Source: Streptomyces sp. L-9-10 (GTDB lineage Bacteria > Actinomycetota > Actinomycetes > Streptomycetales > Streptomycetaceae). Taken from it: a DNA stretch of 64,000 nucleotides. Each line of letters begins with the position of its first letter. Position 1 is the first letter of the stretch. The translations under genes and the position numbers were made by a program. Shown here piece after piece: positions 38,438-46,750 of this stretch. The DNA lies in assembly GCF_004151105.1 (NCBI RefSeq), contig NZ_PHRF01000090.1, forward strand, positions 186,001 through 250,000, given 5' to 3'. The notes beneath the pieces are model-generated. The model did not search any database. It was not told the origin of the DNA and worked only from the letters and a program-made list of their open reading frames with translations.

Positions 38438-40603
38438 CTATCCGGCGGCCTTCGACCGCCACAGCAGCCAGCCGAAGTAGGGGGCGCCGATCACCGCGGT
38501 GACGACTCCGACGGGGATCTGAGCGGGCGCGATGACCGTCCGGCCGAGCAGGTCGGCGACCACCACCAGCAGGGCGCCCGTCAGCGCGGCCACCGGGAGC
38601 ACCCGGCCATGACGCCGGCCCACCAGGGCGCGCGCCGCATGCGGTGCCACGAGCCCGACGAAGCCGATGACCCCGACCGCCGCCACCGACGCGGCGGTGA
38701 GCACCACCGCGACGCCGAGCAGCGCCAGACGCGTGCCGCCGAGGCGGATCCCGAGCAGTCGCGGTGTGTCGCCGTCCAGACCGATGAGATCGAGGTCGCG
38801 GCGCATCGCGGCGAGTACCGGCAGGGACACGGCGAGAGCGCCGAACACCGGGAGGACCTCGGGGAACGTACGCCCGTAGGTCGAGCCGGAGAGCCACACG
38901 AGCGCCTTCGTCCCGTTGTGCGGATCGGTCAGCACGATCAGCAGACTGACCAGCGCCGCCGCGCCCGCGGAGACACCGATACCGATCAACACCAGCCGGT
39001 TCTGCTCCAGTCCGTGCCGTACCGCGAGTCCGAAGACCAGCGCGGTGGCCGCCGCGGCCCCGGCGAGCGCGGATCCGCCGATCAGCCAGAAGCTCGCGAG
39101 CGGGACGGCCGTCAGGGTGATGACGGCGCCGACCCCCGCTCCTCCGACGACCCCGAGGATGCCCGGTTCCGCGAGCGGATTGCGCGAGACCGCCTGCACG
39201 ACCGTGCCCGCCGTCGCGAGCGCGGCACCCGAGAGCAGCGCCGCGGTGATGCGCGGCATCCGGGTGTCGAGGACGTAGGTGACGAACTGCCCGGACCTGC
39301 CCGTGAGCCAGTTCGCCACATCGCCGAGCAACAGCGGGGCGTCGCCGAGGAGAGTCGCCGCGACGACCGCGGCGACGAGAGCGGTGCTCACCACCGAGAC
39401 GGTGAGGACGAAGGCCCGGCGGCTCCGCAGCCGTGCGAAGGCGGCCTCGGGGCGGGTGGAGCCCCCGTCCCGGGACCGGTGGGCGAGGACGACGAGTACC
39501 ACGGCGCCGAAGAAGCTGGTCACGATGCCGGTCGGTACGGCCGCGCCCGCCTGGGCCCCGAAGAGGGCGCGCAGCAGGACATCGGCGCCGAGCACGACGA
39601 GTACGCCCGCCAGCGCCGAGGCGGGGATGAACGCGCGGTGGCGCAGGAGCGCCGGCATACGGGCACCGGCCAGCCGGACGATCGCGGGCGCGCACAGCCC
39701 GACGAAGCCGATGGGCCCGGCGACGGTGACGGAGACGGCGGCGAGGATCACGGACAGGACGACGGCGACGGCCCGGGTGAGGCGGGGGCTGACCCCGACC
39801 ACCTGGGCTTCGTCGTCACCGAGTCCGAGGATGTCGAGCCGCCTGCCGAGCACGACCAGCCCGGCCAGTGCCACGAGCGCGACCGGGGCGAGCCGGTCGA
39901 TCGTCTGCATGCCGGTCTGAGCGAGGGAGCCGTTGCCCCACGCGTAGAGGCCGGTGGTCTGCTGGGCGCGCAGAAGCAGGAGCATCTGGCTCAGCCCGCC
40001 GAGCCCGAGGGTGAGTGCGGAGCCCGCCAGGACGAGCCGGGTGGGGCCCGCCCCGGCACGGGCGAGGCCCAGCACGAGGACGGCGGCGAGCAGCCCGCCG
40101 GCCAGGGCCGTGCCACCGGCCGGGAAGGCGGGCAGGGTGATGCCGAACGCGGCGACGGCGACGACCGCGAGATAGGCGCCGGCGTTCACGGCGAGCGTGT
40201 CGGGCGAGGCCAGGACGTTGCGCGACACCGACTGAAGTACGGCTCCGGCCGCGCCCAGCGTGCAGCCGACCACCAGCCCGGCGGCGAGCCGCGGCAGCCG
40301 CGAGGCCACGAGCACGGCGTCCGCCTGGGCCGAACCGCCGCCGTCGCCCCCGGCCCACAGGGTGCCGAAGGCGCGCCAGAGGGCGTGCGGTCCGACGGCC
40401 GCCGTGCCCTGGCCGATGTGCACGACCGCGAGTGCGACCAGCGCGAGCAGCGCCCCGAGCGCGAGAAGCGCGAGAGAGCCGCGGTGTGCCGGCCCGCCGG
40501 CCCCGGCGGAGGGTGTCCCGTCCGTCGGGGCGGCCGGTGTCTCCTCCGCCGGGGCCGCTGACGACGCGCCCGCGGTCTTCGTCGTGCGGGTGCTCACGTT
40601 CAC
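38438..40603 (-). CDS. Fused double FecCD permease (FhuB-like)
   Basis: 721-aa membrane protein with two complete FecCD permease domains in one chain, about residues 35-370 and 375-715, each with about ten helices. Each half has the permease block (RLPRLAAGLVVGCTLGAAGAVLQSVSRN and RMPRITAALLSGAALATAGTVVQAVSRN) and a coupling loop (VGVSPRLTR and LGIRLGGTR). Fusion is typical of FhuB, the hydroxamate importer. GTG at 40603 overlaps the stop of the binding-protein gene (GTGA); the frame extends upstream into that gene and is not used. The N-terminal 35 residues are Thr/Ala/Pro rich and polar. Confidence 0.93.
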   Translation of the reverse strand: MNVSTRTTKTAGASSAAPAEETPAAPTDGTPSAGAGGPAHRGSLALLALGALLALVALAVVHIGQGTAAVGPHALWRAFGTLWAGGDGGGSAQADAVLVASRLPRLAAGLVVGCTLGAAGAVLQSVSRNVLASPDTLAVNAGAYLAVVAVAAFGITLPAFPAGGTALAGGLLAAVLVLGLARAGAGPTRLVLAGSALTLGLGGLSQMLLLLRAQQTTGLYAWGNGSLAQTGMQTIDRLAPVALVALAGLVVLGRRLDILGLGDDEAQVVGVSPRLTRAVAVVLSVILAAVSVTVAGPIGFVGLCAPAIVRLAGARMPALLRHRAFIPASALAGVLVVLGADVLLRALFGAQAGAAVPTGIVTSFFGAVVLVVLAHRSRDGGSTRPEAAFARLRSRRAFVLTVSVVSTALVAAVVAATLLGDAPLLLGDVANWLTGRSGQFVTYVLDTRMPRITAALLSGAALATAGTVVQAVSRNPLAEPGILGVVGGAGVGAVITLTAVPLASFWLIGGSALAGAAAATALVFGLAVRHGLEQNRLVLIGIGVSAGAAALVSLLIVLTDPHNGTKALVWLSGSTYGRTFPEVLPVFGALAVSLPVLAAMRRDLDLIGLDGDTPRLLGIRLGGTRLALLGVAVVLTAASVAAVGVIGFVGLVAPHAARALVGRRHGRVLPVAALTGALLVVVADLLGRTVIAPAQIPVGVVTAVIGAPYFGWLLWRSKAAG

Positions 40604-41574
40604 GGGGCGAGTGCGTCCACGAGCGCGTCGACGTACTGCGTCATCGACGCCGTACCACCGAACATCCAGATGCCGTCCGGGAGCCGGTGGACGTTGTCCT
40701 TCTTGACGAAGGGCAGCGACTTCCACACCGCGTTGTCCTTGAGCCCTTCGGCGAACGGGTCCCCGTTGTCGGCGGTGTTGGCGATGTACACGAACTGGGC
40801 GTCGCCGATCTTCGTCAGGCCCTCCACGTCCGTCGCCGCCAGGCCGTAGCCCTTGTCGCCCTTCATGGTCCAGGGGCTGACCAGGCCGAGTTCGGTGTTG
40901 ATGTCGGTGATGAGCGAGCCCTTCACGTAGGGGCGCACCGAGACCTGGCTGCCTTCCTTCCAGCCGTCGGCGAAGGCGACCTTCTCGCCGTCGAGGCCGG
41001 CGGCCGCGAGTTCCTTCTTACCCTGGGCGATCTTCTCGCGGAAGGCGGCGATCTCGGTCCTGGCCCTGTCCTCGGTTCCGGTGGCCTTGGCGATGAGGTT
41101 CACGTTGTCGGTCATCTGCTCGATCTGCCGGCCGGCGTCCGCCGCCCGTACCACGATGAGCGGGGCCACCTTGGAGAGTTGGGTGACGGCGGAGGCCGGC
41201 AGGTCGTCCGTCGCGACGATGAGGTCGGGTTCGAGAGCGGCGACCGTGTCCACGCTGGGCTCGCCGCGGGTACCGATGTCCTTGACGTCGCCGGTCAGCG
41301 GAGCGGCGGTGTCGTAGGCCCGGTAGCCCTTCACGTCGGCGACGCCGACCGGCTCGACGCCCAGCGTGACGAGCGATTCGACGACGTTCCATTCGGTGCC
41401 GACGACACGCTCGGCCGGCCCGTCGAGCGTCACCTTCTTGCCGCGTGCGTCGGTGATGGTCAGTGCGGAACCCGAGGCGGAGTCCTCCTTGGGCGCCTCG
41501 GAGGTGCCGCAGCCGACGAGGGTGATCGCGGCGGTCCCGGCGATCACGGGCCATGCCCAGTGCTTGGTCGTCAT
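40600..41574 (-). CDS. Ferric-siderophore-binding lipoprotein (second system)
   Basis: 324-aa FepB/FhuD-class binding protein with signal peptide and lipobox LVGC near residue 22. Blocks are VTLDGPAERVVGTEWNVVESLVTLGVEPVG, LEPDLIVATDDLP and a C-terminal YVDALVDAL. It lies between the ATPase and the fused permease genes in one operon, so this is a complete FhuD-B-C-like importer. The protein differs clearly from the lipoprotein at 10929, suggesting another ligand. Confidence 0.93.
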   Translation of the reverse strand: MTTKHWAWPVIAGTAAITLVGCGTSEAPKEDSASGSALTITDARGKKVTLDGPAERVVGTEWNVVESLVTLGVEPVGVADVKGYRAYDTAAPLTGDVKDIGTRGEPSVDTVAALEPDLIVATDDLPASAVTQLSKVAPLIVVRAADAGRQIEQMTDNVNLIAKATGTEDRARTEIAAFREKIAQGKKELAAAGLDGEKVAFADGWKEGSQVSVRPYVKGSLITDINTELGLVSPWTMKGDKGYGLAATDVEGLTKIGDAQFVYIANTADNGDPFAEGLKDNAVWKSLPFVKKDNVHRLPDGIWMFGGTASMTQYVDALVDALAP

Positions 41575-41582
41575 GAGGTGTT

Positions 41583-42512
41583 TCAGGGCCTTTCGAGCCG
41601 AAGGTGGTGTCTTCCCACCGCACGGGTGCGGGGGGTGCCCGTAGCAGGGTCGGGTTCGACATCGATACGGATGCCGTAGGTGTCGGTGAGCAGTTGGGGG
41701 TCGTACACCTCGGCGGGTGTCCCGGCGGCGGCGACGCGGCCCGAGGACAGCAGGACGACCTGGTCCGCCACCGCGGCGGCCTGATCCAGGTCGTGCAGCA
41801 CGACGCCGATGGTCACGCTGTGGGTGTCGGCGAGCTCCCGCACGAGGTCCAGGATCTCCACCTGGTAGCGCAGGTCGAGATAGGTCGTCGGTTCGTCGAG
41901 GAGCAGCACCTCGGTGTCCTGCGCCAGGCAGCAGGCGAACCAGACGCGTTGGAGCTGGCCTCCGGAGAGGCTCTCGACGCCGCGGTCGGCGAGTCCTGCG
42001 ATGTTCGTGACGGCCAGGGCGTGTTCGACGAGCCGCGCGCCGTCCGGGTCGTTCCCTCTCAGCCGGCCGCGGTACGGGTGCCGGCCGAAGCCGACCACCT
42101 CGCGGACGCTGAGACCGGCCGGGGTGGTGCGGCTCTGCGCGAGCAGTGTGACGCGCCGGGCGAAGTCCGTACGGGAGAGGGCGAGGGCGTCGACCGGCTC
42201 GTTGTCCCCGGCGTCCCCGGAGCCCTCGGCGGGTACGGTCACGCTGCCGGTACGCGCCCGGTGCAGGCGGGCGACAGCCCGCAACAGGGTTGATTTTCCA
42301 CTGCCGTTCGGACCGATGAGCGCGGTGACCCGCCCTCGCGGAAGACGGAGGTCCGCCTCGTGTACGACGTCCACGCCGTCGTAGGCGACCGTGATCCCCG
42401 TGGCGGCGAGGCCGGACGGAGGTCCGGCGCTCCTCGCGGACGCGCCTGGGGAGTCGGCCAGGGTGCGGTGAGGCCGTCGGGTGTCTGGTCGGCCGGATGG
42501 AGTCACGATCAC
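41583..42512 (-). CDS. Ferric-siderophore ABC ATPase (second system, FhuC/FecE-like)
   Basis: 309-aa importer ATPase: Walker A GPNGSGKST, Q-loop LLAQS, signature LSGGQLQR, Walker B LLLDEPTTYLD, H-loop VVLHDLDQA. A non-conserved polar stretch of about 35 residues precedes the fold. The GTG at 42512 lies only 5 bp from the iron box, so the box would sit over the promoter and the mRNA may have almost no leader; a later start (GTG at 42506 or beyond) is possible. First gene of the operon, 8 bp before the binding protein. Confidence 0.92.
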   Translation of the reverse strand: MIVTPSGRPDTRRPHRTLADSPGASARSAGPPSGLAATGITVAYDGVDVVHEADLRLPRGRVTALIGPNGSGKSTLLRAVARLHRARTGSVTVPAEGSGDAGDNEPVDALALSRTDFARRVTLLAQSRTTPAGLSVREVVGFGRHPYRGRLRGNDPDGARLVEHALAVTNIAGLADRGVESLSGGQLQRVWFACCLAQDTEVLLLDEPTTYLDLRYQVEILDLVRELADTHSVTIGVVLHDLDQAAAVADQVVLLSSGRVAAAGTPAEVYDPQLLTDTYGIRIDVEPDPATGTPRTRAVGRHHLRLERP

Positions 42513-42517
42513 CCGAC

Positions 42518-42536
42518 AGAGGTTAGCCTAACCTAA
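42518..42536 (-). promoter_or_regulatory. Iron box for the second importer
   Basis: The plus strand reads AGAGGTTAGCCTAACCTAA. It contains the perfect palindrome GGTTAGCCTAACC and matches 17 of 19 positions of the symmetric consensus. Confidence 0.85.
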
Positions 42537-42686
42537 GTGACAGTTGAAAACCGGCCTTGACTCAGGGGTGGTGGCTGGAAATGAACCTGGAGGGCGTTGA
42601 CCGCCCCGGCTCCCCGTGGCGGTGCCGGCCTTCTGTCGAGGTGTTGGTGCGCTGGCGCGCGGCGCTCGCCCCTCCCGCCTCCCGTC

Positions 42687-43247
42687 TCACCTCCGGGGGC
42701 TGACTCCCTCCATGGTCAGGGCGAGCAGCCGGTGTGCCTCGGCGGCGGGGTCCGGATGGTGTTCCGTGGCCAGGGCGATGCCCGTGACCAGCGTGACCAG
42801 GTCGGCGGCGGTCACGCCCGGTGCCACCGCGCCGGCCTGGGCGGCGCGGTGCAGCAGCGGGTCGGCCGCCCAGGTGAGCTTGGCCGAGCAGGCGTTCACA
42901 TGGCCCGGACCGTCCGTCTCGTCCAGGGCCAGCGCGTCGCCCATGCCCCGCGCGGAGGCGGCGTAGGCGGTGAGCGCGCCCAGCCACTCCAGCAGAGCGG
43001 TCCGCGCGTCGGCCGCCGTGGCCAGCTCCGCGGCGCGGGCGCACAGGGCCTCGATCCGTTCGCCGAACACCGTTTCCAGCAGTGCGCGCCGACCGGGGAA
43101 GTGGCGGCGCACGGTGGCCGATCCGACCCCCGCGACGCGGGCGATCTGCTCCAGGGAGGCGTCGGCGCCGTGCGCGGCGACCTCCTCCTCGGCCACGGCG
43201 AGGATCCGCGCGTAGTTGCGCCGGGCGTCCGCGCGCTGGACGGTCAT
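42687..43247 (-). CDS. TetR-family transcriptional regulator
   Basis: 186-aa regulator. The N-terminal helix-turn-helix is seen in ILAVAEEEVAAHGADASLEQIARVAGVGSATVRRHF, followed by the FPGRRALLETVF helix typical of TetR proteins; the C-terminal ligand domain is helical and unassigned. It is divergent from the NmrA-type gene, and a perfect 9-5-9 palindrome lies between them. It most likely represses that neighbour and itself. It ends 174 bp upstream of the second importer operon but has no iron box of its own. Confidence 0.92.
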   Translation of the reverse strand: MTVQRADARRNYARILAVAEEEVAAHGADASLEQIARVAGVGSATVRRHFPGRRALLETVFGERIEALCARAAELATAADARTALLEWLGALTAYAASARGMGDALALDETDGPGHVNACSAKLTWAADPLLHRAAQAGAVAPGVTAADLVTLVTGIALATEHHPDPAAEAHRLLALTMEGVSPRR

Positions 43248-43301
43248 GGCGTCATCTCCGGGGTTGCTAAGCGGCGGGGTCCTCCGTATCGTACCGGAGC
43301 G

Positions 43302-43324
43302 TAAGTGGCGGGCCTCGCCACTTA
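43302..43324. promoter_or_regulatory. Palindromic operator between TetR and NmrA genes
   Basis: TAAGTGGCG (43302-43310), spacer GGCCT, CGCCACTTA (43316-43324): perfect arms. A related half-site TAAGCGGCG lies at 43268-43276, nearer to the TetR start. Likely the TetR-family binding site. Confidence 0.55.
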
Positions 43325-43425
43325 GCCCTGTCCGGCCGGTCCTCGCAGGTCCGCGACGCGACCGGACGGCACCTGGCCGCCTCTCACCACCCGATCACCA
43401 CCCGATCACCATCCGAGGAACCACC

Positions 43426-44337
43426 ATGACGTCACACACCGCACCCGCCCTGGTCGTCGGCGCCACCGGCCGGCAGGGCGGCGCCACCGCCCGCGCCCTG
43501 CTCGCGAGGGGCATCCCCGTCCGGGCGCTGGTCCGTGACCCGGCCACCGACCGGGCGAAGGCCGTCGAGGCGCTCGGCGCCGAACTGGTCACCGGCGACC
43601 TCGACGACCTCGGCTCCGTGACCAGGGCCGCCGAAGGAGCCCGCGCCGTCTTCTCGGTCCAGATGCCCGACATGAACGGACGCGCCTTCGACGGCGAGGT
43701 CGCCCAGGCCGTCACCCTGATCGAGGGCGCGAAGGCCGCGGGAGTACCGCAGTTCGTGCACACGTCCGTCTCCGGCGCCGGGCAGCACACCGCCTGGGTC
43801 AAGGGCCGCTGGGCCTGGATGGATCCCTACTACGCCGCGAAGGCCGGGATCCAGGACCGGGTCCGTGAGGCGGGCTTCACGCACTGGACGCTCATCAAGC
43901 CGGGCTTCTTCATGGAGAACTTCCTCCCCTCCGAGGAAATCCTGTTCCCCCGTGGAGTCCGGGGCGGTCTGGTGAGCCTCCTGAAGCCCACGACCCGGCT
44001 GTCGCTCGTCGCCGTCGAGGACATCGGCACGGCGGCCGCCGCGGCCATCGCCGCGCCCGAGCGGTTCGACCGTGTCGAACTGGAGCTGGCCAGTGACCAT
44101 CTGGCGATGACGGACATCGCCGAGGTCCTCTCCCGTGCCCTGGGCGCCGAGCTGACCGCGCCCGACATGACCGCGGAGGAGGCGACCGCCGCCGGGATGC
44201 CCGACATGGGCTTCGGGCAGGCGCATGTCAATGAGTTCCCGCAGCCCGCGCTCCCGGAGTTCGCGCGGGACCTCGGTCTCCCTCTCACGACCTTCGAGGT
44301 GTGGGCGCGAGACCACCTGCGGCCAACTTTCAGTTAA
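43426..44337 (+). CDS. NmrA-type NAD(P)-binding protein
   Basis: 303-aa atypical short-chain dehydrogenase of the NmrA/HSCARG group. The N-terminal dinucleotide motif is VVGATGRQGGATARALLARG, then ALVRDPATDRAKAVEALGAELVTGDLDD. The usual SDR catalytic Tyr-x-x-x-Lys is present only in weak form (YYAAKAGIQD). Such proteins act as NADPH sensors or as quinone or isoflavone reductases; the substrate is unknown. ATG at 43426 follows GAGGAA. Just upstream the 11-mer ACCACCCGATC is repeated. The TetR gene is divergent. Confidence 0.88.
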   Translation: MTSHTAPALVVGATGRQGGATARALLARGIPVRALVRDPATDRAKAVEALGAELVTGDLDDLGSVTRAAEGARAVFSVQMPDMNGRAFDGEVAQAVTLIEGAKAAGVPQFVHTSVSGAGQHTAWVKGRWAWMDPYYAAKAGIQDRVREAGFTHWTLIKPGFFMENFLPSEEILFPRGVRGGLVSLLKPTTRLSLVAVEDIGTAAAAAIAAPERFDRVELELASDHLAMTDIAEVLSRALGAELTAPDMTAEEATAAGMPDMGFGQAHVNEFPQPALPEFARDLGLPLTTFEVWARDHLRPTFS

Positions 44338-44357
44338 TTAGTAATAATTATTGACAC
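44336..44357 (+). promoter_or_regulatory. AT-rich promoter/operator of the GH27 gene
   Basis: AATTAGTAATAATTATTGAC with -35-like TTGACA at 44351-44356. About 17 of 22 positions match the motif at 46639-46660 before the importer operon. It overlaps the stop codon of the NmrA gene. Such an AT-rich block stands out in this genome and probably binds the local GntR regulator. Confidence 0.55.
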
Positions 44358-44453
44358 GGTGTGGGCGGGGCAGCACAGTCATCGACGTGGCGCCGCCCCC
44401 CCCGTGAGTAGGGGAGCGCGGCGCTCGTCATCCCCAACTCTCGGGAGTATCAA

Positions 44454-46592
44454 GTGACTTCGCATCGTGCAGGGATGGTGCGTGCCCGTCGGGCCGTCGC
44501 CGTGCTCGGGGCCGCCGCGCTGGTCCCGGTGGCGGCGCCCGTGGCGCGGGCCGCCGAACCTGCGGCCGTGGAAGCCCCGCGGTTCCACGACAGTGGGCCC
44601 GCCCCGACGCCGTACATGGGCTGGAACACCTACTACGCCCTCGGCGCTCCGACGGAGGGCCAGGTCAAGGGAGTCGCCGACTATCTGGTCAGCAGCGGCC
44701 TCAAGGACAGCGGCTACGACATCGTGTGGCTCGACGGTGGCTGGCAGGCGGACGATCCGCGGGACAGCGCGGGCCGGCTGGCCGCGCATCCGGGCCGGTT
44801 CCCCTCCGGCATCCCCGCGCTGGTCACCTACCTGCACCAGCGGGGACTGAAGGCCGGGATCTACACGGATGCCGGTACCTACGACGGTGGCAAGACCTGT
44901 GGCCTCGGCAGCCGCGGCCACTACCAGGAGGACGCCGAGCAGTTCGCCGGCTGGAAAATCGATGCCATCAAGGTCGACTTCCTCTGCGGGATCACCGAGA
45001 AGCTCGATCCCGGACCGGCGTTCAAGGAGTTCAGTGACGCCGTCGCCACGTCCGGCCGTCGCATGCTGCTCAATCTGTGCAACCCGCTCACCGACGACTG
45101 GGGGCTTCCGCACACCCCGGCGCAGGACGCGCACAACGCCTACGTGTACGGGCCGACGACCGGCGACTCCTGGCGCACCGGTACCGACATCGCGTGGGGC
45201 GCACCGACGCCAGGTCAGTGGCCCAACGTCCTGCGCAACATGGACGCCAACGCCTGGCACCCCGAGGCGCAGGGCCCCGGCCGCTACAACGACCCCGACT
45301 ACCTCATACCGATGCGCAGGCTGGCGGACGGTTCGTACGAGCTGACCGAGGAGGAGTCCACCACCCAGCTCGTCATGTGGGCCGTGATGGGCTCCCCGCT
45401 GGTCATCGGCTCCGACCCGCGTACGCTGCCGCAGTCGATGATCGACACCCTGCGCAACCCGGAGATCCTCGCCGTGGACCAGGATCCCCTCGGCATCCAG
45501 GGGGTGCGCGTCGCCACGGACGCCACCGGCGATGTCTACAGCAAGGTGCTCCAGGGCTCGGGCAGGCGTGCGGTCGTGCTCCTCAACCGCTCCGACCGGC
45601 CGGCCGAGCGCACCGTACGGTTCGCCGACGCCGGCCTCGCGGGCGAGGTCGGCGTACGGGACCTGCGAGCCGGAGAGGGCCGGGGTACCCACTCCGGTTC
45701 GTACACCGTGAACGTGCCCGCGCACGGTACGGCGTTCCTCTCGCTGAGCGGCACGGACGACGCGCCCGGCGCCTCGCTGGGGGTACGGACCGACGCCACT
45801 CCCGCCCTCGTACGCGACGGTGACCGGCTGACCGTGTTCACACGGGGCAGGGACGGTTCGCTGCGGCAGCAGACCGGCCGGGACGGCCACTGGTCCCCGG
45901 CGACCACCCGTCTCGGCGGCCCCACGGACGGCCGGATCGTCGGACAGCCCGCCGCCTACTCCACCGCGCCCGGACGTGTCGATGTCTTCGTGCGCGGCAC
46001 GGACAACGCCGCGTACCGACTGAGCCATCGCGACGGGCACTGGGGCCGCTGGCAGAAGCTCGGCGGGCGGCTCGCCGACGCCCCGGGCATCGCCTACGCG
46101 GGCCCGGACGACTGGACGCTCTTCGCGCGGGGCGAGGACGGACGGATCCACACGCGCGGCGCGGCGTCCGGCTGGACCTCCTTCGAGGGGCCGGGCGGGG
46201 TGGCTCTGTACGGGCGGCCCGCCGCTGTCACGGATTCCGCGGGACGCACGCATCTCGCCGTACGGACCGCCGACGACTCGATCCGGACCCGGGTGCGCGA
46301 TGCGGCGGGTGCCTGGTCCGACTGGTCCTCGCTGGGCGGGACCGTGAGTGGCAGCCCCACGCTCGTCGCCGTCGGGGACACCGTACGGCTCTACGCGCGC
46401 GCCGGGGACTACACCCTCTGGCAGCGCGTCCACGACGCGAGCGGCGCCGGCGGCTGGGGCGACTGGTCGAAGCGTGAGGAGTTCGCCAGCGGAGCCTTCG
46501 ACGGCGAACTCGGCGCGGTCGCCGGGTCCGACGGCAGCGTGCTGACCGTGTTCCGAGGAGTGGGCGGACTCGTCCGCCAGGGCCGGGACTGA
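44454..46592 (+). CDS. Secreted GH27 alpha-galactosidase with PLL-like propeller
   Basis: 712-aa exported enzyme that removes terminal alpha-galactose from oligo- or polysaccharides. The signal peptide runs to about residue 34 (cleavage near ARA|AEP). The GH27 barrel is about residues 45-330: MGWNTYYALG, WLDGGWQ, AIKVDFLCG with nucleophile Asp175, YNDPDYL in the acid/base region and MGSPLVIGSD. A beta-sandwich follows to about 425. From about 430 on, repeated W- and G-rich units (VFVRGTDNAAYRLSHRDGHWGRW, LFARGEDGRIHTR and others) form a PLL-like propeller, probably sugar-binding. GTG at 44454 follows GGGAG. It releases galactose or trims substrates for the importer downstream. Confidence 0.93.
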   Translation: MTSHRAGMVRARRAVAVLGAAALVPVAAPVARAAEPAAVEAPRFHDSGPAPTPYMGWNTYYALGAPTEGQVKGVADYLVSSGLKDSGYDIVWLDGGWQADDPRDSAGRLAAHPGRFPSGIPALVTYLHQRGLKAGIYTDAGTYDGGKTCGLGSRGHYQEDAEQFAGWKIDAIKVDFLCGITEKLDPGPAFKEFSDAVATSGRRMLLNLCNPLTDDWGLPHTPAQDAHNAYVYGPTTGDSWRTGTDIAWGAPTPGQWPNVLRNMDANAWHPEAQGPGRYNDPDYLIPMRRLADGSYELTEEESTTQLVMWAVMGSPLVIGSDPRTLPQSMIDTLRNPEILAVDQDPLGIQGVRVATDATGDVYSKVLQGSGRRAVVLLNRSDRPAERTVRFADAGLAGEVGVRDLRAGEGRGTHSGSYTVNVPAHGTAFLSLSGTDDAPGASLGVRTDATPALVRDGDRLTVFTRGRDGSLRQQTGRDGHWSPATTRLGGPTDGRIVGQPAAYSTAPGRVDVFVRGTDNAAYRLSHRDGHWGRWQKLGGRLADAPGIAYAGPDDWTLFARGEDGRIHTRGAASGWTSFEGPGGVALYGRPAAVTDSAGRTHLAVRTADDSIRTRVRDAAGAWSDWSSLGGTVSGSPTLVAVGDTVRLYARAGDYTLWQRVHDASGAGGWGDWSKREEFASGAFDGELGAVAGSDGSVLTVFRGVGGLVRQGRD

Positions 46593-46638
46593 CGGGCCGG
46601 CCGCCTCATACGGGGCCTGGCCGAAGCATCAGTAAATA

Positions 46639-46660
46639 AATTAGTAATTAATCTTGACGC
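46639..46660 (+). promoter_or_regulatory. AT-rich promoter/operator of the sugar importer operon
   Basis: AATTAGTAATTAATCTTGAC, with the same layout as 44336-44357: AATTAGTAAT, a 5-bp variable stretch, then TTGAC. It lies 91 bp before the binding-protein ATG and 46 bp after the GH27 stop. Confidence 0.55.
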
Positions 46661-46692
46661 TGGCGTGGTGCCGCGCCAGTCTGTAGCAGCCG

Positions 46693-46728
46693 AACGAGAG
46701 CCCGGCCGTCAGGGGGCCGGGCCTCGTT
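46693..46728 (+). other. Stem-loop in the 5' leader of the importer operon
   Basis: Arms 46693-46707 and 46715-46728 pair (AACGAG plus GCCCGGCC with one bulged A) around a 7-nt loop, 22 bp before the ATG. It lies between the promoter motif and the first gene, so it could be an mRNA stabiliser or attenuator. Confidence 0.5.
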
Positions 46729-46750
46729 CCTCGGGCGCTTAGGGAGACCC

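Noticed and set aside
43380..43412. Short repeat ACCACCCGATC as a CRISPR-like array
   Set aside because: Only two full copies and one partial copy in tandem, without spacers.
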